From contig CAJQQG010000049.1 in assembly GCA_905480425.1 (NCBI GenBank), forward strand, positions 1-46,641: a stretch of DNA of 46,641 nt, written 5' to 3'. Source of the DNA: an uncultured Flavobacteriaceae bacterium (GTDB lineage: Bacteria > Bacteroidota > Bacteroidia > Flavobacteriales > Flavobacteriaceae). Under the pieces are notes generated by a model. That model saw nothing but the letters and a program-made list of their open reading frames with translations, was not told where the DNA came from and did not search any database. This document shows, in pieces, positions 1 through 7,272 of the stretch. Each line of letters starts with the position of its first letter. The first letter of the stretch is position 1. The position numbers and the translations under genes were made by a program.

Positions 1-635
1 TGCAATCCACCTCCTTGTGAACCCATAAGTAGGGTTATTAAATTAATATCCCCATGGGCTGCAGCACGTTCTGCTTCTTGAGGCACTTGGGTAATCGGGG
101 GGTAGTGAATGGCTCTTAAAATTGAATTTCCCTCAAGAATGTAACGGTCAAAATAATGCTCTTCTAAACCTAAGTAAAGGGCAATTGCTTGTAGCAATAC
201 TTCCGCTGTTTTTTCTAGCTTTTTATATACCTTATCTCCAGTAATGTTAAAATGCTTTAGCTCTGACACCTCAATATTTTCAGGATATATTTCCTTAAGA
301 TGCATATGAACCTTTAGGTCCTGGCCAAAATGCCAAAACTCTTTTAGATCTCCAGTTGTTCTTCCTGCCGCATGTTCTTTTCCAAAACCGGTATAACCTC
401 TCTGACCTCCACCTCCTTCGATTTCATAGGCTTCTTTATTGGCTGTCGGTAATGCAAAAAAAGCATTGATTTCACGATATAAATCTGCCTGTAAGTCTTC
501 CTCTAAAAAATGTCCTCTTAAAGCCAAGAACCCTATTTCTTGAAATGAAGCACCAATAAATTTAACAAAATCTGATTTTTGTTTTGGGTCTCCAGAAAGG
601 AATTCATTTAAATCAGCTTGCGGAATATTTTTCAT
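1..635 (-). CDS. 2OG-Fe(II) oxygenase, isopenicillin N synthase-like (3' end outside window)
   Basis: Translating the minus strand from the ATG at 635 gives 211 uninterrupted codons that run off the left edge, so the C-terminus is missing. The N-terminal part (about residues 5-115) resembles the DIOX_N region of isopenicillin N synthase-like dioxygenases (FQEIGFLALRGH, RGYTGFGKE). The jelly-roll core begins near residue 170 (LRAIHYPP). It shows the first two iron ligands as H194-x-D196 in AAAHGDINLITLL, followed by the family's GGL at 209-211. The distal His and the 2OG-binding Arg would lie beyond the edge. The family uses Fe(II), 2-oxoglutarate and O2 to oxidise small molecules; the substrate here cannot be told. 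The start lies 15 nt downstream of a terminator-like hairpin (651-674), so expression may depend on read-through from the small unit upstream, or on an unrecognised promoter. Confidence 0.85.
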   Translation of the reverse strand, partial: MKNIPQADLNEFLSGDPKQKSDFVKFIGASFQEIGFLALRGHFLEEDLQADLYREINAFFALPTANKEAYEIEGGGGQRGYTGFGKEHAAGRTTGDLKEFWHFGQDLKVHMHLKEIYPENIEVSELKHFNITGDKVYKKLEKTAEVLLQAIALYLGLEEHYFDRYILEGNSILRAIHYPPITQVPQEAERAAAHGDINLITLLMGSQGGGL

Positions 636-650
636 AGAAATAAATTAAAA

Positions 651-674
651 AAAGCGGACCCATCGGTCCGCTTT
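651..674 (-). terminator. Perfect 10-bp terminator hairpin after the 20-codon ORF
   Basis: AAAGCGGACC at 651-660 and its exact reverse complement GGTCCGCTTT at 665-674 enclose a 4-nt loop. Read on the minus strand, the stem is followed by a run of T residues (645-654 region), as in an intrinsic terminator. It lies 18 nt after the stop codon of the small ORF at 693-755 and 15 nt before the oxygenase start at 635. It therefore either ends a short transcript or acts as an attenuator for the oxygenase gene. Confidence 0.8.
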
Positions 675-692
675 GTATATAGATAAGGAATA

Positions 693-755
693 TTACAGTG
701 GTCCTAGAGTAGGTACCTGCTGTTTATTATTCCCAAAATGATTTTCATAAAACAT
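693..755 (-). CDS. 20-residue small ORF with extended Shine-Dalgarno sequence
   Basis: The minus strand encodes MFYENHFGNNKQQVPTLGPL followed by TAA. The ATG at 753-755 sits 5 nt after a 12-nt Shine-Dalgarno sequence (761-772). An in-frame TAA a few codons upstream rules out a longer ORF. The peptide has no signal or membrane segment, no Cys, and no run of one amino acid as in classical biosynthetic leaders; Asn is commonest (4 of 20). I do not recognise it. The case for translation is the ribosome-binding site, the consensus promoter upstream (818-825) and the terminator directly downstream. It could be a leader peptide, a free small protein, or a site whose purpose is ribosome binding rather than the peptide. 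Confidence 0.6.
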   Translation of the reverse strand: MFYENHFGNNKQQVPTLGPL

Positions 756-760
756 AAGAT

Positions 761-772
761 ACCTCCTTTCTA
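761..772 (-). promoter_or_regulatory. 12-nt perfect Shine-Dalgarno sequence
   Basis: On the minus strand this reads TAGAAAGGAGGT, the exact complement of the ACCUCCUUUCUA tail expected for Bacteroidota 16S rRNA. That tail is known from the group and is not in this window. The spacer to the ATG is 5 nt. No other gene start I inspected in the window has such a site; their upstream regions are AT-rich, as usual for the phylum. Confidence 0.8.
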
Positions 773-788
773 CATTAAGTTAAACTTA

Positions 789-802
789 GCTGCTGTCGCA
801 GC
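789..802 (-). repeat. Short hairpin in the 5' UTR of the small ORF
   Basis: GCTGC (789-793) and GCAGC (798-802) form a 5-bp GC-rich stem around a 4-nt loop. It lies between the inferred transcription start (about 811-814) and the Shine-Dalgarno sequence, so it may shape access to that site. The structure is seen directly; its role is inferred. Confidence 0.4.
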
Positions 803-817
803 CCGAACTTCTCAATT

Positions 818-825
818 CAAATATA
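818..825 (-). promoter_or_regulatory. -7 promoter element (TATATTTG) for the small ORF unit
   Basis: TATATTTG on the minus strand is an exact match to the Bacteroidota -7 consensus TAnnTTTG. A clear -33 TTG at the right spacing is not visible. A start about 4-7 nt downstream would give a 5' UTR of roughly 55-60 nt before the ATG at 755. It lies just after the end of the antiporter gene (stop at 851), so the small unit probably has its own promoter. Confidence 0.5.
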
Positions 826-850
826 ATAATTGAAGTGTTTTATTTCTAAA

Positions 851-2119
851 TTATTTAACAATTTTTTTCAACGTAAGTCCTTGTACTAAAATAGTGAAGA
901 GTACTACTCCATAAGTTAAAATTAAAATAAGCTCTTTTCCTTCACCAATAGAGTCTGGAAGGTTTAGTGCCAGGGCAATACTTAGTCCCCCTCTTAAACC
1001 ACCCCATGTTATAATCAGAGCAGTATTTTTTTCAAATACCTTTTTAATGGATAGCAGTTGTATTGGAACAAACACTCCAACCCCCCTTGAAATAACTACC
1101 AAAACAATCACAAGCAAAATGATAATTATGTAAGACATTTCGAAGTTTTGAAGAATTGGTATTATTTCCAATCCAATCAAAATAAACAATATAGCATTTA
1201 AAGTTTCATCTAACAGGTGCCAGAATTTGTAGACATAATCTCCCATTGCTCTTTGAACTCCCTCTTTATTTTTATCTGAATCAATATTTTGATTTAAAAA
1301 GAGTCCCATAACAACAACGGCAAGAACAGCAGAAAAATGAAATACGTGTGAAATAACCGGTACTAAAAGAACCATTGAAAGGGTTATTAAAACCTCTAAC
1401 TCGATATGATCATTTTCAATATATTCTACCAATTTCAAGCCTAAAAAGCCCAATAGAGCCCCAAGAAATAATCCACCGACAACTTCTTGAGCAAATAATG
1501 CACCAACACTTTGAACGGTAATATTATCAATACCTTCAATTTTAATACTTAAAAGAGTAAGAAAAACAACTACACCAATTCCATCATTAAAAAGCGACTC
1601 TCCTGCAATTCGAGTTTCGGTAACTTTAGAAAGATTCATTTTTTTGACCATTGCTAAAACAGCAATAGGGTCAGTAGGTGCAATTAATGCTCCAAATAAT
1701 AAACAGTCTACATAACTTAGCCCCAGAGAACTAAGACCAAATAAAGGTTGTTCAATAAGCCAAAAAAGACCGGAGCCAACAGCAAACGTTGAGAAAATAA
1801 CTCCAAAAGTAGCAAGGAACAAAACGGTAACCTTGTCCTTTAACAGCTCATGAACATCTACACTAATTGCTCCTGCAAAAAGCAGAAAAGGTAGCATTAC
1901 ATCAATCAGTAAAACACTAAAGTCGAACTGCTTGGTTAATGTAGTAACATAGCTAAGAAAATCTGGAGAAACCAGTCCTGTAATCATTATAACTAATGAC
2001 AGCACTATAGCCAATACCATCAAACCAATTGTTTGTGGAAGCTTTAATATTCTCAAGTTGATAATCGAAAAAATGGACGCTAAACAAAGTAATAAAGCGG
2101 AAAGTTCAAGTAAATTCAT
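851..2119 (-). CDS. Cation:proton antiporter, CPA1 (NhaP-like)
   Basis: A 422-residue integral membrane protein with about 12 hydrophobic segments and almost no soluble tail. Family motifs are the TDPIAV stretch near residue 148, the ion-site FNDGIG stretch near 177-182 (ND motif of CPA1 exchangers), and a conserved Arg-rich segment WGGLRGGLSIALAL near 373-386. Such proteins exchange Na+ (or K+/Li+) for H+ across the inner membrane and serve pH and salt homeostasis. The length matches bacterial NhaP without the extra C-terminal domain of eukaryotic NHEs. The ATG at 2119 is 29 nt downstream of the ribE stop, and a TATATTTA box (2135-2142) could supply a promoter of its own. Ion specificity cannot be read from sequence. 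Confidence 0.9.
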   Translation of the reverse strand: MNLLELSALLLCLASIFSIINLRILKLPQTIGLMVLAIVLSLVIMITGLVSPDFLSYVTTLTKQFDFSVLLIDVMLPFLLFAGAISVDVHELLKDKVTVLFLATFGVIFSTFAVGSGLFWLIEQPLFGLSSLGLSYVDCLLFGALIAPTDPIAVLAMVKKMNLSKVTETRIAGESLFNDGIGVVVFLTLLSIKIEGIDNITVQSVGALFAQEVVGGLFLGALLGFLGLKLVEYIENDHIELEVLITLSMVLLVPVISHVFHFSAVLAVVVMGLFLNQNIDSDKNKEGVQRAMGDYVYKFWHLLDETLNAILFILIGLEIIPILQNFEMSYIIIILLVIVLVVISRGVGVFVPIQLLSIKKVFEKNTALIITWGGLRGGLSIALALNLPDSIGEGKELILILTYGVVLFTILVQGLTLKKIVK

Positions 2120-2148
2120 TTTAGTTAATTTTTATAAATATATATAAA

Positions 2149-2736
2149 TTAACTGATAGAATATAGTTTAGCAATGTACTTGCCAATAAGATCAAACTCT
2201 AAATTAACGATTTTATCTGGTGCAAGGGTATGGAAATTGGTGTGGTCATAGGTATATGGAATAATTGCTACAGAAAAACGATCTTTTTGAGAATCAACAA
2301 CAGTAAGGCTAACTCCGTTTATAGTTATAGAGCCTTTTTCAATAGTTATGTTTCCTTTTTTTGAATCATATCTGAATGTATATAACCAGCTTCCTTCTTT
2401 ATTTTTAGCCTGAATACATGTTGCGATTTGGTCAACATGGCCTTGAACCATATGGCCATCTAAACGATCACCTAATTTCATTGCACGCTCCAAATTCATT
2501 AGATCATTAATTTGAAGAGTTCCTATGTTACTTTTGAGAAGTGTTTCTTCAATAGCAGTTACCGTATAAGTTTTCTGATCACATGCTACAACAGTTAAGC
2601 AGACACCATTATGGGCAACACTTTGATCAATTTTTAATTTTTTGGCAAGGTCACTTTCCAAAGTAATGTGGAGGTTAGTCGATTCTTTTTCTAAACTTTT
2701 AACCGTTCCAAAAGCTTCTATAATTCCCGTAAACAT
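2149..2736 (-). CDS. ribE: Riboflavin synthase, alpha chain
   Basis: This 195-residue protein is made of two lumazine-binding repeats. The first opens with MFTGIIEAFGTV and carries SVAHNGVCLTV; the second has GHMVQGHVD and GSITINGVSLTV. The length equals that of typical trimeric riboflavin synthase. The enzyme dismutates two molecules of 6,7-dimethyl-8-ribityllumazine to riboflavin, the last step of vitamin B2 synthesis, in the cytosol. It is divergent from pdxA, with 51 nt between the start codons. The antiporter gene follows on the same strand. Confidence 0.97.
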   Translation of the reverse strand: MFTGIIEAFGTVKSLEKESTNLHITLESDLAKKLKIDQSVAHNGVCLTVVACDQKTYTVTAIEETLLKSNIGTLQINDLMNLERAMKLGDRLDGHMVQGHVDQIATCIQAKNKEGSWLYTFRYDSKKGNITIEKGSITINGVSLTVVDSQKDRFSVAIIPYTYDHTNFHTLAPDKIVNLEFDLIGKYIAKLYSIS

Positions 2737-2751
2737 GCGTTTTAATTTAGT

Positions 2752-2759
2752 TACATTTG
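2752..2759 (+). promoter_or_regulatory. -7 promoter element (TACATTTG) for pdxA
   Basis: An exact TAnnTTTG match lies 28 nt before the pdxA ATG, giving a predicted 5' UTR of about 22-24 nt. It falls in the short divergent gap between ribE and pdxA. No strong -33 element is evident. Confidence 0.5.
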
Positions 2760-2787
2760 CTTCAAAAATAAGTATAAAACCTCTGGA

Positions 2788-3801
2788 ATGAGTAAAATCT
2801 CAAAAATAAGAGTCGGAATTTCTGTTGGCGATCCCAACGGAATTGGTTTTGAAATTATTTTAAAAACCTTTGAGGACAAGCAAATTTTTGATTTCTTTAC
2901 CCCCATTGCTTTTGCGAATTCAAGAAACTTTATTGAGGAAAAAAAGAAGCTATGCCTTGCCACTAGTATTTTTTCTTTAAAAAGCATAAAAAATCCAAAT
3001 AAAGCTCAATTAAATGTAGTTGAAACTTGGGAAAAACCATTTCCTGTTGTTTATGGTGCAGAACAACTTGACGCAGGAGCACATGCTGTATCTTCTTTAG
3101 AAGCAGCAATAGCTGCCTTAAAACAAGGACAGATAGATGTATTGGTTACTGCTCCAATTCACAAAAAAAATATTCAGTCTGAAACCTTTGTTTTTCCTGG
3201 TCATACTGATTATCTTAATCAAAAGCTGGAAGGCAACAGTCTCATGTTTATGGTGACTGATTCTCTGAAGGTGGCCTTAATGAGCGATCACATTCCCCTG
3301 AGGGAGGTGGTTAGCTATTTGACAGAAGAAAAAATCACAAGTAAAATCAATCTTCTTGAAAAAAGTTTGCAACAAGATTTTGGAGTTCAATGCCCTAAAA
3401 TCGCGATATTAGGAATTAACCCTCACAGTGGAGATAATGGGGTTATTGGAAAAGAAGATGACACACTTTTACGTCCTTTACTCAAAAAACTACAAGAGAA
3501 AGGAAGTTTAGTTTATGGTCCCTACCCTGCAGATGGATTTTTTGGAAACCAATCGTACAAAAAATTTGATGCTGTATTAGCAACATATCATGACCAAGGG
3601 CTTATCCCTTTTAAAACCTTATCTTTTGGAGAAGGAGTAAATTTTACTGCAGGTTTAAGTCATGTGAGAACTTCTCCAGATCATGGAACTGCTTTCGATA
3701 TTGCGGGAAAAGGTGTTGCAAATCCCACTTCTTTTACTGCTGCAACTTACAAGGCAAGAGAAATTTTTATTCAACGTCAACACGCTTTTGATAAGGACTA
3801 G
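2788..3801 (+). CDS. pdxA: 4-hydroxythreonine-4-phosphate dehydrogenase
   Basis: A 337-residue protein matching PdxA over its full length. It opens with ISVGDPNGIGFEI, carries TAPIHK near residue 122, the metal-binding PGHTDYL near 138, and TYHDQGLIPFK near 266. PdxA oxidises 4-phosphohydroxy-L-threonine with NAD(P)+ in the DXP-dependent pyridoxal phosphate pathway, using a divalent metal held by the conserved His residues. The ATG at 2788 follows a good -7 box. The gene runs tail to tail into the BASS transporter and the two stop codons overlap by 4 nt. Confidence 0.96.
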   Translation: MSKISKIRVGISVGDPNGIGFEIILKTFEDKQIFDFFTPIAFANSRNFIEEKKKLCLATSIFSLKSIKNPNKAQLNVVETWEKPFPVVYGAEQLDAGAHAVSSLEAAIAALKQGQIDVLVTAPIHKKNIQSETFVFPGHTDYLNQKLEGNSLMFMVTDSLKVALMSDHIPLREVVSYLTEEKITSKINLLEKSLQQDFGVQCPKIAILGINPHSGDNGVIGKEDDTLLRPLLKKLQEKGSLVYGPYPADGFFGNQSYKKFDAVLATYHDQGLIPFKTLSFGEGVNFTAGLSHVRTSPDHGTAFDIAGKGVANPTSFTAATYKAREIFIQRQHAFDKD

Positions 3802-4718
3802 TTTTTGTTTTTAAATATACTCACAAAGATACTTCCAATCAGGGAATGAATTAAGCTTGAAATTGCAGCAGGAATTGCAACCATTGGGGATGAAAAATTT
3901 TCTCTAGCTAAAACAACCCCTAGACCAGAATTTTGCATACCTACTTCTATAGAAATAGTTTTTGCAACACTCCAGTTTTTAAACCATCCAAAACTAATAA
4001 GTAGACCAATTAAAAATCCTAAAAAATGAAGACAGATTAGGGCTAAAATTAAATTGAAGCCGGAATCTAAAATAATATCTTTTCCCTGACCAATAATACT
4101 GGCAACAATTAAGGCAATAAGCATTACTGCAACAGGAGGTGCAAAGGGTAAAATTTTGTTAGTTTTTTTAGGAAAATATTTATTTAAAACTACGCCTAAA
4201 ACAATGGGAATGAGTACCACTTTTAGAGTGCTATAAAATAGACCCTCAGCAGGAATATTCACATAGTTTCCTGACAGCTGACTGGTCAAAAAGGGCGTAA
4301 ATACAATTGCAGCAAGGGTAGAAAAAGTTGTCATAGAAACAGAAAGTGCCACATCTGCTCTTGCTAAGAAGGCAATTACATTTGAGGCAGTACCTCCAGG
4401 GCAACAAGAGACTAAAATGAGTCCTACGGCAAAAAAAGGAGGTAATTCAAATAATTTTCCTAGCCCCCATCCAAGTGAGGGCATCACAATGAACTGTAAA
4501 GCAATACCAAGCAGTACCCATTTAGGGTGGGAAATAATTTGTTTAAAATCAGATGTTTGAAGGGTGAGTCCCATACCCAACATAATCCCCCCTAATCCTA
4601 GGGTAATAAAGGGTCCTTGAAACCAAGTAAATAAAGGTGGATAGATCAGAGAAGAAATCGAAAATAAAGCCACAATCCACGGAAAAGCATTAGTTATTTT
4701 TTGTATTAAATATGACAC
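3798..4718 (-). CDS. Bile acid:sodium symporter (BASS) family transporter
   Basis: This 306-residue protein has about 9-10 hydrophobic segments. It carries family signatures GGIMLGMGLTL near residue 43 and SCCPGGTASNVIAFLARADVALS near 104-126, then GMQNSGLGVVLA near 259. Prokaryotic BASS proteins move organic anions with Na+; the PanS subgroup moves pantoate or ketopantoate, others 2-keto acids. The substrate here is unknown. The gene opposes pdxA and separates it from the DUF177-rpmF-fabH cluster. The ATG at 4718 directly follows AT-rich DNA with no obvious ribosome-binding site. Confidence 0.9.
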   Translation of the reverse strand: MSYLIQKITNAFPWIVALFSISSLIYPPLFTWFQGPFITLGLGGIMLGMGLTLQTSDFKQIISHPKWVLLGIALQFIVMPSLGWGLGKLFELPPFFAVGLILVSCCPGGTASNVIAFLARADVALSVSMTTFSTLAAIVFTPFLTSQLSGNYVNIPAEGLFYSTLKVVLIPIVLGVVLNKYFPKKTNKILPFAPPVAVMLIALIVASIIGQGKDIILDSGFNLILALICLHFLGFLIGLLISFGWFKNWSVAKTISIEVGMQNSGLGVVLARENFSSPMVAIPAAISSLIHSLIGSIFVSIFKNKN

Positions 4719-4866
4719 AAGTAATTTTTTAAATCAAGATATAGATTTTTTTTAACCTAGAGCCAAACAAACAAAGGGGCTGCAACAGGATTTAAAGCGA
4801 ACATCTAAATTATAGACAAGAAATTATAAACCCTACAATTTTAATGTGTTACGTTATTTTTTTTTA

Positions 4867-4874
4867 TAAATTTG
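4867..4874 (+). promoter_or_regulatory. -7 promoter element (TAAATTTG) for the DUF177-rpmF operon
   Basis: TAAATTTG fits TAnnTTTG exactly and is followed by GCCGC. The DUF177 ATG is at 4893, so the 5' UTR would be only about 12-14 nt. The region upstream (4719-4866) shows no gene. Confidence 0.55.
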
Positions 4875-4892
4875 CCGCTCAATTGTTAAGTA

Positions 4893-5414
4893 ATGGAAGT
4901 GTTAAAAGAGTTTACTATCCCATTCGTGGGTCTGAAAGACGGAAAACACGACTTTTCTTTTACAATTGACAGCACGTTCTTTAAAAATTTTGAGTACATC
5001 GATTTTGATCAAGCTTCTATTGAAGCTAAGTTGGTTTTAGATAAAAAACCTACTTTTTTAGAGTTAAGTTTTAATGTTGAAGGAATAATCGTTCTTCCAT
5101 GCGACATCTCTACTGAATTGTTCGATTTTCATCTTGATGCACAGTATACCTTGCTTGTGAAGTTTGGTCAAGTTTCAGAAACCATTTCAGATGAAATCAT
5201 CATCTTAAGCGAAGGGACCTATCAAATTAATGTGGCTCAATACCTTTATGAAATGATCATATTGGCTGTTCCACAAAAGCGAGTTCATCCTGGAATCAAA
5301 GACGGAACACTACAAAGCGAAATCGTTGATAAACTCAGAACACTAGAACCAAGAGAAGAAAGTTTAAATGGGGAAAAAGACCCCCGTTGGAATAAATTAA
5401 AAGACCTCCTGTAA
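4893..5414 (+). CDS. yceD: DUF177 (YceD-like) protein
   Basis: A 173-residue acidic protein directly upstream of rpmF, the classic position for DUF177/YceD. The central part contains LPCDISTELFDFHLDAQYTL, resembling the family's 'C-R-C' region, with only one Cys here. The C-terminus ends in a short DPRWNKLKDLL motif, as is common in the family. YceD homologues have been linked to 23S rRNA or ribosome maturation; the molecular role is not firmly settled. The rpmF ATG follows 24 nt later, so the two are very likely one transcript ending at the terminator at 5656-5682. Confidence 0.85.
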   Translation: MEVLKEFTIPFVGLKDGKHDFSFTIDSTFFKNFEYIDFDQASIEAKLVLDKKPTFLELSFNVEGIIVLPCDISTELFDFHLDAQYTLLVKFGQVSETISDEIIILSEGTYQINVAQYLYEMIILAVPQKRVHPGIKDGTLQSEIVDKLRTLEPREESLNGEKDPRWNKLKDLL

Positions 5415-5438
5415 AACAGGTCGCGTAAAACAAATATT

Positions 5439-5636
5439 ATGGCACATCCTAAACGGAAAATTTCCAAAACAAGAAGAGACAAAAGGCGTACGCACTATAA
5501 AGCGGCTGATCAACAGATTGCAACTTGTAACACTACGGGCGAAGCTCATTTATATCACCGTGCTCACTGGCATGAAGGGAAACTTTATTATCGGGGGAAA
5601 GTACTTATTGATTCTGTTGAAACTGCAGAAGCATAA
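5439..5636 (+). CDS. rpmF: Large-subunit ribosomal protein bL32
   Basis: This 65-residue, strongly basic protein begins [17 protein letters not shown], the hallmark of bL32. The part that forms a four-Cys zinc ribbon in many bacteria has only one Cys ([16 protein letters not shown]), so this is the zinc-independent 'C-minus' form. It sits in the large ribosomal subunit near the exit-tunnel side. It is co-transcribed with DUF177 upstream and followed at 20 nt by a strong terminator that separates it from fabH. Confidence 0.97.
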   Translation: MAHPKRKISKTRRDKRRTHYKAADQQIATCNTTGEAHLYHRAHWHEGKLYYRGKVLIDSVETAEA

Positions 5637-5655
5637 GCCAAAAAACATTTTATTT

Positions 5656-5682
5656 AGCTCTCCCATTGGGGGAGCTTTTTTT
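5656..5682 (+). terminator. Intrinsic terminator after rpmF
   Basis: AGCTCTCCC, a 3-nt loop (ATT) and GGGGGAGCT form a 9-bp stem with one G-T pair. The stem is followed directly by six T residues. It ends the DUF177-rpmF unit 20 nt after the rpmF stop. Confidence 0.85.
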
Positions 5683-5736
5683 ATTAGAAATGTTTTGTTT
5701 GGATTAAAAAACTATTATCTTCACTTAGTATTAATA

Positions 5737-5744
5737 TATATTTC
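5737..5744 (+). promoter_or_regulatory. Possible -7 element (TATATTTC) for fabH-accB-accC
   Basis: Because a terminator lies between rpmF and fabH, the downstream genes need their own promoter or read-through. TATATTTC differs from TAnnTTTG at the last base only and lies 15 nt before the fabH ATG. No convincing -33 element is seen. Confidence 0.35.
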
Positions 5745-5759
5745 TGCTGAAATTTTATA

Positions 5760-6764
5760 ATGAATCTAAAAGATAAAAAGCTGTTAAAAGCAGCAATTAC
5801 AGCAGTTGGAGGATACGTTCCCGATACAATTTTATCTAATAAAGATTTAGAAAAAATGGTTGATACTAATGATGCTTGGATTACTTCCAGAACAGGGATT
5901 AAAGAAAGACGAATTCTCAAGGAACCAGGTAAAGCCACTTCATATTTAGCCATTCAAGCCGCCAACGATTTAATTTCTAAAAAATCTCTCGATACTTCTA
6001 CTATTGATTTAGTAATTGTTGCTACCATTACTCCCGATATACATGTTGCCGCTACCGCGGCTTATGTTGCTTCAACCATTGGAGCTGTAAACGCATTTGC
6101 ATATGATTTAAACGCTGCCTGTTCTGGTTTTTTATATGGGATGAGTACTGCAGCATCACATATTAGTTCTGGACGCTATAAAAAAATATTACTTATTGGA
6201 GCCGATAAAATGTCGTCAATAGTCGATTATACTGACCGTGACACCTGTATTATTTTTGGAGATGGAGGCGGTGCTGTTTTATTTGAACCTAGCACAAATG
6301 ATTATGGTTGGGAAGACGAATATTTCAGAAGCAATGGAACTGAGCGAATGTCTTTAAGAATAAAAGCAGGAGGTTCATTACACCCTACTACAAAGGATAG
6401 TTTTGCTCAAGGAGATCATAATATATATCAAGATGGAAAAGTAGTGTTTAAATATGCCGTTTCAGAAATGGCAAATGCTGCTGAAGAAATAATGAAACGC
6501 AATGCACTTGACGGCAATACAATAGATTACCTTGTTCCGCACCAAGCTAATAAAAGGATAGTAGATGCTACCGCAAAAAGATTGGACCTAAACCAAGAAA
6601 AGGTCTTAATGAATATAGAGCGTTATGGAAACACGACAGCGGCTACTCTGCCCTTATTGTTAAACGATTACGAATCAAAATTTAAAGAAGGAGACAAGCT
6701 TATTTTCGCTGCATTTGGCGGTGGATTTACGTGGGGTGCTGCACACCTAACGTGGGCTTATTAA
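5760..6764 (+). CDS. fabH: 3-oxoacyl-ACP synthase III (KAS III)
   Basis: A 334-residue thiolase-fold enzyme with the FabH triad in place: the acyl-accepting Cys121 in LNAACSGFLYG, His in VPHQANKRI (near 261), and Asn in ERYGNTTAA (near 291). GFTWGAAHL closes the active site near the C-terminus. KAS III condenses acetyl-CoA (or branched short acyl-CoA) with malonyl-ACP to start fatty-acid synthesis. The next genes encode the biotin carrier and biotin carboxylase of acetyl-CoA carboxylase, which contribute to malonyl-CoA supply. No plsX is present between rpmF and fabH, unlike the arrangement in Escherichia coli. Confidence 0.97.
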   Translation: MNLKDKKLLKAAITAVGGYVPDTILSNKDLEKMVDTNDAWITSRTGIKERRILKEPGKATSYLAIQAANDLISKKSLDTSTIDLVIVATITPDIHVAATAAYVASTIGAVNAFAYDLNAACSGFLYGMSTAASHISSGRYKKILLIGADKMSSIVDYTDRDTCIIFGDGGGAVLFEPSTNDYGWEDEYFRSNGTERMSLRIKAGGSLHPTTKDSFAQGDHNIYQDGKVVFKYAVSEMANAAEEIMKRNALDGNTIDYLVPHQANKRIVDATAKRLDLNQEKVLMNIERYGNTTAATLPLLLNDYESKFKEGDKLIFAAFGGGFTWGAAHLTWAY

Positions 6765-6784
6765 TAATCAATTGAAAACTAACT

Positions 6785-7261
6785 ATGGATATTAAAGACA
6801 TTCAACACTTAATTAAATTTGTTGCTAAATCTGGCGCACAGGAAGTAAAATTGGAAATGGAGGATATTAAAATCACCATAAAAACCGGACCTGACAAACC
6901 TTTTGTTGAAAATTCAGGAATAGTTCAACAAGTTCAACCAATGCCAGTTGAAGCTCAAGTTCCCCCTGCATTCTCAGATCCAGAAATTGTTGCAGCTCCT
7001 GTCCAATCAGAAGAAGACAATAAAATCACTATTAAATCACCAATTATTGGAACTTTTTATCGTAAAGCTACTCCAGACAAGCCCTCTTTTGTTGAAATAG
7101 GACAAGTAATTAAGGAAGGAGATGTATTGTGTGTTATCGAAGCCATGAAACTTTTCAATGAAATTGAGTCTGAGCTAAGCGGTACTATTGTTAAGATTTT
7201 AGTCGATGATGCTTCTCCAGTAGAATTTGACCAACCCTTATTTGTGATCAATCCTTCTTAA
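6785..7261 (+). CDS. accB: Biotin carboxyl carrier protein of acetyl-CoA carboxylase
   Basis: This 158-residue protein has a short N-terminal helical region, a Pro/Ala/Gln-rich linker (about 45-75), and a biotinyl domain at about 80-157. The biotin-accepting residue is Lys122 in [10 protein letters not shown], the standard AMKL context. It carries the carboxyl group between AccC and the carboxyltransferase. It begins 20 nt after the fabH stop and ends 11 nt before accC, so the three are one operon. Confidence 0.97.
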   Translation: MDIKDIQHLIKFVAKSGAQEVKLEMEDIKITIKTGPDKPFVENSGIVQQVQPMPVEAQVPPAFSDPEIVAAPVQSEEDNKITIKSPIIGTFYRKATPDKPSFVEIGQVIKEGDVLCVIEAMKLFNEIESELSGTIVKILVDDASPVEFDQPLFVINPS

Positions 7262-7272
7262 AGAAATCAGGT

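Noticed and set aside
2751-2987. Minus-strand open frame of 78 codons
   Set aside because: It lies fully within or opposite pdxA and has no family likeness; pdxA is unmistakable on the other strand.
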